Origin: Scylla paramamosain
Taxonomy: Eukaryota > Arthropoda > Malacostraca > Decapoda > Portunidae
NCBI RefSeq assembly: GCF_035594125.1
Contig: NC_087191.1
Location: 2,466,501 to 2,530,500, forward strand
Direction of reading: 5' to 3'
DNA length: 64,000 nucleotides
Shown here: positions 8,620-18,080 of the stretch, piece after piece
Layout of the letters: each line of letters opens with the position of its first letter
Numbering within the stretch: the first letter of the stretch is position 1
The notes under the pieces: generated by a model
Seen by the model: the letters and a program-made list of their open reading frames with translations, nothing else
The model's database searches: none
Told to the model about the DNA's origin: nothing
Program-made: the position numbers and the translations under genes

Positions 8620-10130
8620 GTTGCCGCGCCGAGGGTGCCCGGACAGTGCAGGTGGGCGGGCAAGTGGATGGCAAATCTTGCTGCCTCACTGTGGACTCGG
8701 GCGCGGAACGTACCTTCGTGCAGGACGGGGTGGTGGCAACTGGACAGCCCCCGGTGGCCCAGCAACAACTGTGTGGTATTACAGGGCACTGCACACAGCT
8801 GAGGGGACCAGTGCATGCCAGGATTGCGGTTGGCAGCACGGAGGAGCATCTTCCCGTCTTTGTAGCGGACGTCGGGGAGAACTTGCTCGGCCTAGACTAC
8901 CTGAAGCAGAGCAGGGCGGTGCTGGACTTCGGGGAAATGACTATGTCGGTCAGAGGTAGTGTGGTGCCGCTACAGGAGGGCGGTGTTGACGCAGAGGAGT
9001 GTGAAGCTTCAATTGAAACTCACCGAGCCCAAACTGCGTCTCTACCCGAAGCTAGCCACCGCTGCCGTCTCAGTAAGGAACAGCAGGAGGAAAGTCAAGG
9101 GTCGGAAGAGTGTGAAGGTGTACAGACGACTATGGACCCGGAAGGTCATTGCGAGGACATGCAGGGGAGTAGCACTGGGGTTCCACCTCATCTGCAGGAT
9201 CTATTGCAGAGGAGTTCGGCATGCCTGTCTGGGGAACAGGTGGACGAGGTGAAGGAAGTGCTGACTCTGTATGCAGATGTCTTCTCGCAGGGAGATAATG
9301 ACCTGGGCCGGACCAGTCTGGTTAAACACCGCATTCACACAGGGGATAGTCGGCCGGTTAAGTTGCCGCCCCGCCGGATTGCGCCTGCTCGTCGGCTGGA
9401 AGTGGAAAAAGCCGTGGAGGAGTTGCGCGCGCAAGGGATAATCGAAAAGTCGGCTAGTCCCTGGAGTGCTGCTGTTGTCCTCGTTAAGAAGAAGGATGGG
9501 TCTACCAGGTGTTGTGTGGACTATCGGGGCCTTAACGCGGTGACGACAAAGGACTCTTACCCTCTACCGAGGGTGGATGACACGCTTGACGCGCTCATGG
9601 GGGCCCAGTGGTTCTCCACCTTAGACTTGAAATCAGGTTACCATCAAGTTGAGGTTGCGGAGGAGGACAGAGAGAAAATGGCCTTCTCGTATGGGCAGGG
9701 ACTGTATCAGTTTAAAGTGATGAGTTTTGGTCTGGTGAATGCCCCGGCCACCTTTGAGCGTCTAATGGAGCGTGTGTTGGATGGGTTGCTGTGGAAAAGC
9801 GCCCTGGTGTACTTGGACGATGTGCTAGTGTACGGGAATTCGTTCAAGGGGGCTCTGGAGAGGCTTAAGACAGTGTTGGACAGGTTCAGGGGGGCAAATG
9901 TGAAACTCAGTCCAAAGAAGTGTAGCCTGTTCCAGAGGGAAGTGCCGTTTCTGGGTCACATAGTGAGTAGTGAGGGAGTGAAAACAGACCCTGGTAAGGT
10001 AGAGTCAGTTAAGGAGTGGCCAGTGCCGCGCAGTGTGACGGAAGTGCGCGGGTTCCTTGGGTTGTGTACGTACTACCGGAGGTTTGTGAAGGATTTTGCG
10101 CAAATTGCGGTGCCACTCGCCATCACTTGA
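8553..10130 (+). CDS. pol: Pol, first part: aspartic protease and reverse transcriptase
   Basis: This is entered from gag by -1 frameshifting; no ATG is needed, and the first start-like codon is GTG at 8646. The retropepsin has its active site in 'TVDSGAERTF' (Asp at 8694) and a later 'LLGLDYL'. It would mature Gag-Pol. A spacer of about 150 residues follows. The RT starts near 9360, with 'PWSAAVVLVKKKDGSTR', 'DYRGLN', 'STLDLKSGYHQ', 'FGLVNAPATF', the catalytic 'VYLDDVL' (YLDD, 9810-9821) and 'FLGHIVS'. It copies the element RNA into cDNA inside the particle. The frame runs out at 10130, but homology ends at about 10117. The expected continuation lies in the next frame, consistent with loss of one base. 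Confidence 0.92.
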   Translation, partial: KRKEAGGRGRAPAREPETPVRLSCRAEGARTVQVGGQVDGKSCCLTVDSGAERTFVQDGVVATGQPPVAQQQLCGITGHCTQLRGPVHARIAVGSTEEHLPVFVADVGENLLGLDYLKQSRAVLDFGEMTMSVRGSVVPLQEGGVDAEECEASIETHRAQTASLPEASHRCRLSKEQQEESQGSEECEGVQTTMDPEGHCEDMQGSSTGVPPHLQDLLQRSSACLSGEQVDEVKEVLTLYADVFSQGDNDLGRTSLVKHRIHTGDSRPVKLPPRRIAPARRLEVEKAVEELRAQGIIEKSASPWSAAVVLVKKKDGSTRCCVDYRGLNAVTTKDSYPLPRVDDTLDALMGAQWFSTLDLKSGYHQVEVAEEDREKMAFSYGQGLYQFKVMSFGLVNAPATFERLMERVLDGLLWKSALVYLDDVLVYGNSFKGALERLKTVLDRFRGANVKLSPKKCSLFQREVPFLGHIVSSEGVKTDPGKVESVKEWPVPRSVTEVRGFLGLCTYYRRFVKDFAQIAVPLAIT

Positions 10131-12265
10131 CTCGTAAAGGGGCATGCTTTCACTGGAGCGAGGACTGTCAACGGGCCTTTGAAACTCTGAAAGAGGCTCT
10201 CGCTAACGCCCCTGTGTTACCGTACCCGGATCCAATGAAACCATACGTGTTGGATTGTGATGCGAGTGCTGAGGGAGTAGGAGCCGTCTTGTCCCAGGAG
10301 AAAGACGGACAAGAGTGGGTCGTCTCCTACTTCAGCAGGAAGTTCTCAGCCCCTGAAAGGAACTATTGCGTCACTCGTAAGGAGTTGTTGGCAGTGATCC
10401 TGGCCATTGATCACTTCCATCCTTACTTGTACGGGGCCAGATTCAAGATCAGGACAGTCCATGCTGCTCTGAGGTGGCTGAAAACCCTCAGAAACCCGGA
10501 GGGGCAGCTGGCCAGGTGGATTGGCAAGCTGGAGCAGCATGACTACAACATCGAATACTGGCCTGGAAAAATGCATAGCAATGCTGACAGTTTGAGTCGC
10601 CGTCCTTGCGACAGTGACTGCAGGCATTGTAGACGCCATGAGACTGAGCCTGTGTGCGTGAAGGCTGCCGGTCTTGTCAGTGACACTGAGTGGGGAGAGG
10701 ACCTCAAACAGGCCCAGCGACAGGACGCTGATATCGGGCCCATAGTGACACTGCGGGAAGAAGGCGAAGAAAAACCGCCATGGGAAAGCATGGCCCCGCT
10801 AAGCCCTGCCGCCAAGGCGTTGTGGCAGCAATGGGCAGTGTTGCGAGTGAGTGACGGTGTGCTGCAACGGCGGTGGGAGTCATGTGACGGCGGTGTGGCC
10901 TTCTGGCAAACAATTGTCCCTGTGAATATGAGGGAGGCCTTAGTGTGCGAGGCTCACGGTGGAAATGCAAGTGGTCACTTCGGTGTGAGGAAAACGCTAG
11001 GGCGGTTAAAGCAGCGGGTTTATTGGGTAGGCATGCGGAAGGATGTTAGTGAATGGTGCAAAGTGTGTGACGTGTGCTGTGGGAAGATGGGCCCTGGGAG
11101 AAAGACAGTTGCTCCCTTACAGGTGTATCAGGTTGGGGCACCTATGGAGAGGGTGGCAGTGGACATCCTGGGTCCGTTCCCTCAGACACTGAGAGGTAAC
11201 CGCTTTGTGTGTGTGACCATGGACTACTTCACTAAATGGCTGGAAGCGTATCCGCTGCCAAACCATGAGGCTGCCACCGTGGCAGGTGTGTTAGTGGACG
11301 AGTTCTTCGCCCGGTTTGGCGTGCCGCACGAGCTGCACTCTGACCAGGGCAGGGAGTTTGAGTCGGCAGTATTCCGGGAGTGCTGCCAGTTGCTGGGCGT
11401 CAAGAAAACTCGTACTACACCCCTGCGGCCGCAGTCGGATGGCATGGTGGAACGCTACAACCGCACGTTGGGGCAGGAGTTGGCCAAATATTGCCAGGAA
11501 GGGCAGGAGGACTGGGACTTAAAAATCCCCCTGCTTCTCTTGGCCTACCGGTCCGCCGTGCATGAGGTGACCGGTTACACGCCAGCCCGGCTGATGTGTG
11601 GGCGGGAGCTCCGGCTACCAGTGGACCTCGTGACTGGCAGGCCGCCGGACGAAGACCTGCCCACTACCATCACCCAGTACGCTACAGCCCTACAGGACCG
11701 TCTCCGGGAGGTGCACCATCAGGTGAGGGGTAACCTGAAGGTGTCCGGTGAGGCGATGAAGGACCGGTACGACCGCCGGGCAACGGCACCACCCTTTAGC
11801 GAGGGGGATCAGGTGTGGCTGCACAACCCTCGGCGTAAGAAAGGATTGTCCCCTAAGCTCCAGAGCCCCTGGGAGGGGCCATACGTGGTGGAGAAGGTCA
11901 TCTCGGACGTCACCTTCAGGATACGCCAAGGGCCAAGGAAGCGGGCACTGGTGGTGCACGCTGACAGGCTCTGGGGTTACCATGGCCCTGGAAGCTTCTC
12001 CTGGGGAGAGCGAGCTGCTCTCCTGACCAGTGACGAAGAGGAGGACAAGGACAAGGGCCTTGGGGACGACGAGCCCCTGGTGATGGAGGATGACGGAGAC
12101 CTGGACCTGAGAGAGCCTGAGCCGCTGGTGATGGAGGAAGGTGGAGCGGATGAGTTGTGTCCCTTGGAGGGGGCACTGGCAGATGTCGACGCTGGACCTG
12201 TAGTAGGGAGACCCAGACGGGAGCGGCATCCACCCAAATGGAGTGAGGATTATGTTCTTTGTTGA
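10118..12265 (+). CDS. pol: Pol, second part: RNase H and integrase
   Basis: This is the continuation of pol in the next frame (open from 10016). RNase H (about 10190-10600) has 'LDCDASAEGVGAVLSQ' and 'RKELLAVI', but reads 'RTVHAALRWL' where TDH is expected. The third acidic catalytic residue is Val (GTC, 10457-10459), so it is probably dead. The integrase has a zinc-binding region with His-X6-His and a CKVC pair. Its DDE triad is intact: Asp 11162, Asp 11342 and Glu 11450, with 59- and 35-residue spacings. A 'WEGPYVVEKV' GPY/F module follows. I see no chromodomain. The acidic tail ends in 'GRPRRERHPPKWSEDYVLC'. The integrase itself looks competent. Confidence 0.93.
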   Translation, partial: RHHLTRKGACFHWSEDCQRAFETLKEALANAPVLPYPDPMKPYVLDCDASAEGVGAVLSQEKDGQEWVVSYFSRKFSAPERNYCVTRKELLAVILAIDHFHPYLYGARFKIRTVHAALRWLKTLRNPEGQLARWIGKLEQHDYNIEYWPGKMHSNADSLSRRPCDSDCRHCRRHETEPVCVKAAGLVSDTEWGEDLKQAQRQDADIGPIVTLREEGEEKPPWESMAPLSPAAKALWQQWAVLRVSDGVLQRRWESCDGGVAFWQTIVPVNMREALVCEAHGGNASGHFGVRKTLGRLKQRVYWVGMRKDVSEWCKVCDVCCGKMGPGRKTVAPLQVYQVGAPMERVAVDILGPFPQTLRGNRFVCVTMDYFTKWLEAYPLPNHEAATVAGVLVDEFFARFGVPHELHSDQGREFESAVFRECCQLLGVKKTRTTPLRPQSDGMVERYNRTLGQELAKYCQEGQEDWDLKIPLLLLAYRSAVHEVTGYTPARLMCGRELRLPVDLVTGRPPDEDLPTTITQYATALQDRLREVHHQVRGNLKVSGEAMKDRYDRRATAPPFSEGDQVWLHNPRRKKGLSPKLQSPWEGPYVVEKVISDVTFRIRQGPRKRALVVHADRLWGYHGPGSFSWGERAALLTSDEEEDKDKGLGDDEPLVMEDDGDLDLREPEPLVMEEGGADELCPLEGALADVDAGPVVGRPRRERHPPKWSEDYVLC

Positions 12266-12385
12266 TTTTTGATATACCTAAAGTTGAAGTATTATTTTCT
12301 TGTTTTTGGGGGTGTATCTGTAACCTAAAGGGAATAAAGAGAGTTGGGGAGCGAGGGCGCTCAGTCTCTTTACAGGAGGGGGTAG
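12266..12385 (+). other. Untranslated region and polypurine tract before the 3' LTR
   Basis: This is a short stretch after the pol stop. AGGAGGGGGTAG at 12374-12385 directly abuts the 3' LTR and is the plus-strand primer. GGAATAAAG at about 12330 matches a poly-A signal but lies upstream of the LTR, so its role is unclear. No env or accessory frame fits in this space. Confidence 0.8.
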
Positions 12386-12885
12386 TGTCACGAGAGGGCA
12401 AGATCATGAAGATACCCAGACTGAGTCCCAGCTGAAGTGGAGGATGACGTCACACTACGTCACCTCGCCGGCCGCCTACCCTGGGGCTCGGGAGTATCAC
12501 GTGACGTGTAGCAGCCCTGGGATTGGTGGCGGAACAGTTTGGGAGACAGAGTGGCGGGAGAACACTGGTGAGGGAAGAAAGCCCGCGCGTCGCCGACACT
12601 GCCTCCTGTACTTGTATGTTCCTTTGTGAGCTGGAGCGAGGCGTCAAGAAGCCTTCCGAGGGTCGACAAGAGGCCCGGGGTGCCGAGCTACAGCATAGGA
12701 CTACTGTGTAATGTGAGCAACGGAGAATAGAGGGCCAGAAGCCGACAAGTGTGTTTTACTACTCGCCTTCTGAGGGGAGCCAGGGGAGCGCCGGAGCGCC
12801 GCAGGGTAAGTTCACCGTCACGTATGCAGGAAGCACCGGACCCTAAAAGTGTAAGTGTGACTGCCCACGGGGTGGTGAAGTTACA
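12386..12885 (+). repeat. 3' LTR of the Gypsy element
   Basis: This is the second 500-bp LTR, identical by eye to 6525-7024 except for one transition (TAATGTG here versus TAGTGTG). It ends TTACA and is followed by the ATAT target duplication. Confidence 0.97.
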
Positions 12886-13085
12886 ATATGAATTTCTCAC
12901 TCTTTCATAAAAGAGAACATAGTTATCCATTCAATCATGATGAGTTCCCCTTCAATACAGGGACTGTAATATACATACCTCCCATATTTATAATATGTGA
13001 ATTTCTCACTCTTTCATAAAGGAGAACATAGAGTTCTTTGTTTAATCATGATTAGTTCCTTTTCATTACATGGACTGTACTAAAT
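12886..13085 (+). repeat. 108-bp tandem repeat, right-hand continuation
   Basis: The unit at 12890-12998 is nearly identical to those left of the Gypsy element. A last unit from 12999 decays after about 80 bp ('AATCATGATTAGTTCC'). Together with the left side this makes about four units. The first four bases are the right target-site duplication. Confidence 0.92.
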
Positions 13086-13566
13086 GCATATTTTTTCTTA
13101 AGCTACTTTTTTAGAATACTTTTGGCTTAAGTTGAGAACTTGACCACCCTGATTTGAGGAATGGTGAAGTGGAGCCACCAGGCACAATATCTACCAATTC
13201 ACAAAACAGAGCAATGACTAAATTTTGACTTCTCTATTTCCTTAGTTTGGTGGCATCCCTGATTCCTTGATGCCATTTTCCTATCGTTCTATGCCAAAAG
13301 AATGGAATACATCTACAACAAATAAGAGATAGCATATATCAGCGTTCCCTCACATATTCATGGTTTTGCATATTTGCAGTTTTCCCTAACCTAACCTAAC
13401 TAATGGGGAGTTTTCAGAGTTGCCAGGTGTCACCACCAGCTCAGTCTTTCAGCCCAAAGAGCCCAAATTATTCTTTCAGTTATAAATTACAGTAACCCAA
13501 GATATAACGAACACATATGGGGGGAGAGTGGGTCACTTGAGATGAAAATTTGCTATATATGTGTAT
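13086..13566. other. Non-coding DNA
   Basis: No supported gene. Three copies of CCTAA at 13386-13400 match the arthropod telomere pentamer but are too few to mean a telomere. The rest is unremarkable until the (AG)n run. Confidence 0.5.

Positions 13567-13657
<91 letters not shown>
13567..13657. repeat. (AG)n microsatellite, one imperfection
   Basis: About 45 AG units with a single AAAG interruption near 13592. Minus-strand poly(Ser-Leu) frames here are artefacts. Confidence 0.98.
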
Positions 13658-13740
13658 CAGCAGACAGCAGCCTTAAATAGGTTGTTATACCTGAAATTTG
13701 GTAAATAGAAGTTCATTATATCAAGGGTTTATTGTACATA

Positions 13741-14750
13741 TCAACTTAATGTAATTAGTGGGGTGCCACAGGGATCAGTATTAGGGCCATTGTTATTTCT
13801 AATGTATATCAATGACTTGGATAGTGGAATTAGTAGTGATGTTAGTAAATTTGCGGATGACACAAAGATAGGTAGATTAATTAGGTCAGAATCGGATGCC
13901 ATCGCCTTGCAGGCAGACTTAGATAGAATGAATGAATGGACGGATAGATGGCAAATGCAATTCAATATAAATAAATGCAAAGTGCTTAGTGTAGGTAGAG
14001 GAAACCCACACAATAGGTACACATTAGACAACCAAACTCTGGTAGGTACAGGGTACGAGAAGGATTTAGAAGTTATAGTTAGCTCTGAACTCCGTCTAGG
14101 GAAACAATGCATAAAAGCCAGAAACAAGGCAAATAGGGTACTAGAATTAATTTTTAGGAGTGTTAAAAGTAGAAGGCCGGGAGTAATATTAAAGTTATAC
14201 TTGGCGCTGGTCAGACCTCATCTAGACTACGCGGTGCAGTTCTGGTCCCCACATTACAGGAAAGATATAGGTCTATTAGAATCAGTACAGAGGAGAATGA
14301 CTAAAAGGATACAGGGGATGAGGAGTATCCCTTATGAGACGAGGTTGAAGCTGTTAAATTTACATTCTTTAGAGAGACATAGGTTAAGAGGGGACCTGAT
14401 AGAAGTCTTTAAGTGGTATAAGGGTTATAACAAGGGAGATGTAAGCAAAATTCTTAGGATCAGCAACCAGGGTAGAACAAGAAATAACGGGTTCAAGCTT
14501 GAAAAATTTAGATTTAGGAAGGAGATAGGAAAAAATTGGTTCTCAAATAGAGTGGTAGATGAATGGAACGGACTCAGTAATCATGTAGTTAGTGCTAGGA
14601 CACTAGAGAGCTTTAAGAGAAGATTAGACAAGTTTATGGATGGCGATAGCAGATGGAAATAGGTAGGTGTGTTTCATACAGGGACTGCCACGTGTAAGCC
14701 TGGTCGCTTCTTGCAGCTTCCCTTATTTCTTATGTTCTTATGTTCTTATT
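13741..14750 (+). mobile_element. 5'-truncated CR1/L2-like LINE with 3' tail
   Basis: Only the distal RT region and the 3' end are present. The fragment begins abruptly within the RT palm at 'GVPQGSVLGP' and ends in three copies of a TTCTTATG-type 8-mer (14727-14750). Short tandem tails of this kind, in place of poly-A, are characteristic of the CR1/L2 group. 5' truncation is normal for LINEs. A related, older copy on the minus strand lies inside the satellite at 20.69-22.59 kb. Confidence 0.83.
13763..14662 (+). pseudogene. Distal reverse transcriptase domain of the CR1/L2-like LINE
   Basis: This 299-codon uninterrupted frame covers the RT palm from motif B ('PQGSVLGPLLFLMYIND') through the catalytic 'FADDT', 'CKVLSVGRGN', 'LYLALVRPHLDYAVQFWSP', 'LESVQRRMTKRIQGM' and 'LNLHSLERHRLRGDLIE'. 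It ends at the family C-terminus with a stop at about 14660-14662. The frame is open further left to about 13741. The catalytic FADD is intact. Without fingers, endonuclease or a start, it cannot work alone. Its intactness suggests a fairly recent copy. Confidence 0.85.
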
Positions 14751-15582
14751 CCCCTTTTATTTTATAGTGCACTGTATTTTTTAATTAAAATATCATGTAC
14801 TATACATATAATAACTGTTTTTTATTGTCTTAAAGTGAATTGCTTAGTAAATGTGAGATACATAGTTTAAGGTTTAAACTATAAATATAAGTAGTTCTGA
14901 TCCTTATAAGGATGGTTTCCCATATTCACAGATTTTAACTATTTGCAGGAGGCTCTGGAATGTAACTCCCACAGATTGCAGGGAAACACTGCATATCTTC
15001 CCTCCCACAACAGCGATGCACTTAATGAATTGGGCCAAGATAATTAGTGAAAGCTTTCTGTGTTAAAGAGATGCAGCTAGTGAGCCAATATATATACTGA
15101 TCGTTCAGTTAATCCTTTATGTCATAAAACTTCTCTGAAAAAATCTAGTGAATAATTTTTCCCTTAATCACTGCACTGTCCTTGATCTAAATTACATATT
15201 AAAACTACACATGATAGTGTAATGATCAGTATGCTTGGCTCACAAACCACATATATATATATGCTTGGCTTTGTCTCCAAACTCTCCCCCATAGAGAGAT
15301 TGTATTAACCTGCAGAAATAAAGCTATCATTCATGGAAACTGGTTTGTTTGCCAAACAAACATTACATTGCTGAATATTCTGTAGCACCAAATGCTTTGT
15401 CAGGAATTGTGGCAATGATATTTCAATCCTTGTCTTTGCATCCTACAATTTGTATGCTGAACATAAACCTTATCAACAAGTTTCTTGAGCTTCATATACT
15501 TTTATATATATTACACAAAGTTCATGACAACTGAAAAAAAACTATGCAAATAATGCAATGTAGCAGTAGCATCAAGGTAACA
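14751..15582. other. Non-coding DNA, with a weak tRNA-like SINE head at 15211-15300
   Basis: No supported gene. Near 15211-15250 the sequence 'TAGTGTAATGATCAG' followed by 'GCTTGGCTCACAA' looks like the 5' half of a tRNA and is followed by an (AT)n run. No convincing B box was found, so it is at best a degraded SINE. The stretch ends at the assembly gap. Confidence 0.4.
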
Positions 15583-15682
15583 NNNNNNNNNNNNNNNNNN
15601 NNNNNNNNNNNNNNNNNNNNNNNNNNNNNNNNNNNNNNNNNNNNNNNNNNNNNNNNNNNNNNNNNNNNNNNNNNNNNNNNNN
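15583..15682. other. Assembly gap (100 N)
   Basis: Exactly 100 undetermined bases, which usually marks a scaffold join of unknown size. Satellite sequence starts at the first base after it, and none is seen before it. The true edge of the array is therefore hidden here. Confidence 0.99.
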
Positions 15683-18080
15683 TTGGCAACGTTGCTCTGT
15701 TTCTCCATTATGAGCGTTTTGCATGTTTGAACTTTTTGGTATGTTACGAGCTTAAGAAAAAAAAAAAAAAACATAACGTACGTTTTTGTATCCAAAATGC
15801 ATATAAAGCAATCTGTATGAGTGCTTTGTATGCATTTTGGAGTTTTGGTACCTAAACACAAAGAAAAACACTCACAGTAGGTATTTGGTAATGTTATTCT
15901 GTTTCTCCATATATACAAATATTCGCGCGTTTTAGCGTTTTGGTACTTAAGAAAATAAACCCTCAAAATACACACGATGATAATGTTATTTTGTCTTCCC
16001 ATGTAAAGTATTTTTCATGTGTTTTAGAGTTTTGGTGCTTAATATACTCAAAAAACATCCAAATGGCACGTTTTCTGTTAATGTCGTTCTTGTATCTAAC
16101 CAGCTGGAAAATATTAAACACACACGTTTTCAGTAATGTTGTTAGGTTTCTCAATAAGAGGTGTTTTGCACGCGTTGTTAAAAAACAAGTTTTTTTTTGC
16201 AGTGTTGTTTGCTTTTCTCAAATAGAGTGCTTTGCATGCACATTATCGTTTTGGTAAATAACAAGCTCAAAAAAAAAACACTCTTAATAGACTTTTCTGT
16301 TAATATCGTTTTATTTCAAAATATCGGATAATTTGCATGCATTTTGGAATTTTGGTACCTTTCAAGCTCAAAAACACTCAAAACACCTGTGTTTGGTAAT
16401 GTTCTGTTCCTCCATAAAGATTGTTTTGGAGCGTTTTAGCGATTTGGTACGTAATAAGCTCAAAAACACGCAAAAGACACGTTTTTGATAATGTTTTATT
16501 TTCCCATGTATAGTGTTTTCCATTCTTATCAGCGATTTGATGTAAAAAAAAACAAAAAAACACCCAAATGACACGTTTCTGGTAAAATCGTTTTATTACC
16601 CCAAATAGGATATTTTGCATGCATTTTGTCGTCTTTGTACCTAACAAGATGGAAAACGCTTCAAACACACAAGTTCGTAATGTTGTTCTACTTACCCATG
16701 AATGGCGTTTTGCATGCATTTTAACGTTTTAGTACGTAAGCAGAAAAAAAAAAATCAAAAGAATGTTCTTTATTTTTCCCATACAGCGTGCTTTGCATGC
16801 ACTTAAGCGTTTTGGTACCTAACAAGCACAAAAACACTCATTATATTTTTTTCTAATAAATTTGTTATGTTTCTTCATATTGGCTACTTTGTATGCATTT
16901 TGGCGTTTTAGTACCTAACACAGGGAAAAACACTCATGATACACGTGTTTGGTAATGTTCTGTTTCTTAGATAAGGTGATTTGTATGCATTTTGGAGTTT
17001 TATTATCTAACATTGCGAAAAAAAAAACTTATAATACACGTTTTTCGTAACATTGTTCTGTTTCTTTATATAGAGTGTTATTCATATATTTTTGAGTTTT
17101 GGACAAAATCTCATAATGCACTTCTCTGTTAATATCGTTTCGTTTCCTAATATCGGGTAATATGCATGCATTTTGGTGTTTTGCGATCTAAAAAAGCTGA
17201 AAAATATTCAATACAAATATTGTTTCTCCATAAAAAAGTTATTTTCCACGCGTTTGAGTGTTTTGGTACGCAAGAAACTAAAAAAAAAATAAAAATAATT
17301 TTTTTCAGCGATATGGTCCTTAATATACCCCAAAACAACCCATATGACAATTTTCTGGTAATATCGTTCCGTTACTGCAACGAGGGTTCTTTGCATGTAT
17401 TTTGGCATTTTGGTACTTATGAAGCTCAAAAACACTCAAAATACACGTTTTTGGCAATGTTGTCCTGTTTCTCAATTATACGTTATTTTGTATGTGTTTT
17501 AACGTGTTTGTACATATGAAATAGAAAAAAAAAAATATTTTTTTTTTCCCATATAGGGTGCTTTGCTTGCACTCTCGTTTTAATACCTAACAAGCTCCAA
17601 AATTTTCATAACACAAGATATTGGTAGTGTTGTTCTCTTTCTTCATTTAGGGTTCTTTGTATCCATTTTCTCGTTTTGGTACCTGACATGGGGAATATTG
17701 TTAATATCGTTTAGTTTCCCTATATAAGATATTTTGCATGAATTTTGGCGTTTTATTACCTAATAAGCTCAAGAAAAAAATCAAAACACACCTTTTTGCT
17801 AACGTTCTTCTGTTTCTTTAATAATGGGTGGTTTCGACGCATTTTAGAGTTTCGGTACGTAATAAGCTCAAACCACACAAAAAATTTTTTTTATGAAGTT
17901 TTGTTTTCCTATATAGAGTATTTTCCATTTTTTTTTTTTTTTGTCTAGCGTTAGATGTCTACTATGCTTAAAAGTAATAAAACAATATGTTTCCGGGAAT
18001 GTCGTTTCGTTACCCGAAATAAGGTCCTTTACATATATTTTGAAAATCTTAAATATAACAAACTGGAAAACACTCAAAGC
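15683..18080 (+). repeat. Satellite, left flank: diverged monomers
   Basis: About 25 monomers spaced at 85-97 bp; GGTACCTAA-like anchors in 16.35-17.0 kb show the spacing directly. They are strongly diverged from one another, with the five-type cycle only partly legible. A fold-back palindrome sits at 15792-15840. Confidence 0.9.
15792..15840. repeat. Fold-back palindrome in satellite
   Basis: Arms 15792-15810 and 15822-15840 (19 bp, one mismatch) have an 11-nt loop. The right arm is the normal TGCTTTGTATGCATTTTGG block of a monomer. The left arm is its reverse complement. Confidence 0.9.

Larger units (their letters stand above)
6525..12885 (+). mobile_element. Ty3/Gypsy LTR retrotransposon, recent insertion, nearly intact
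   Basis: This 6361-bp element has two 500-bp LTRs starting TGTCAC and ending TTACA. It has a tRNA-Leu-like primer-binding site, gag with two zinc knuckles, and pol in the order protease, RT, RNase H, integrase. That order with integrase last defines the Ty3/Gypsy class. There is a polypurine tract and no env frame. The LTRs differ at one of 500 positions by eye (G at 6852 versus A at about 12713), so it integrated recently. It sits inside a 108-bp tandem array with a 4-bp target duplication. Two lesions probably make this copy non-autonomous: a 1-nt shift near 10117 and a lost RNase H Asp at 10457. Its GC content is clearly higher than that of its surroundings. Confidence 0.96.

Noticed and set aside
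8351..8959. 202-codon frame overlapping the gag end and pol start
   Set aside because: It is in the third frame over sequence clearly coding for the zinc knuckles and protease, and its composition (Arg/Gly/Ser) is typical of a shadow frame.
10100..10130. A second programmed frameshift within pol
   Set aside because: No X-XXY-YYZ heptamer or following structure is present, and the RT and RNase H domains are normally in one frame. A 1-nt loss is simpler.
12266..12385. An env gene or other third ORF in the Gypsy element
   Set aside because: Only 120 bp separate pol from the 3' LTR, and no spliced frame with signal peptide or membrane segment was seen.
13386..13400. Three CCTAA repeats as telomeric sequence
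   Set aside because: It matches the arthropod TTAGG telomere unit, but three copies are too few and occur readily by chance.
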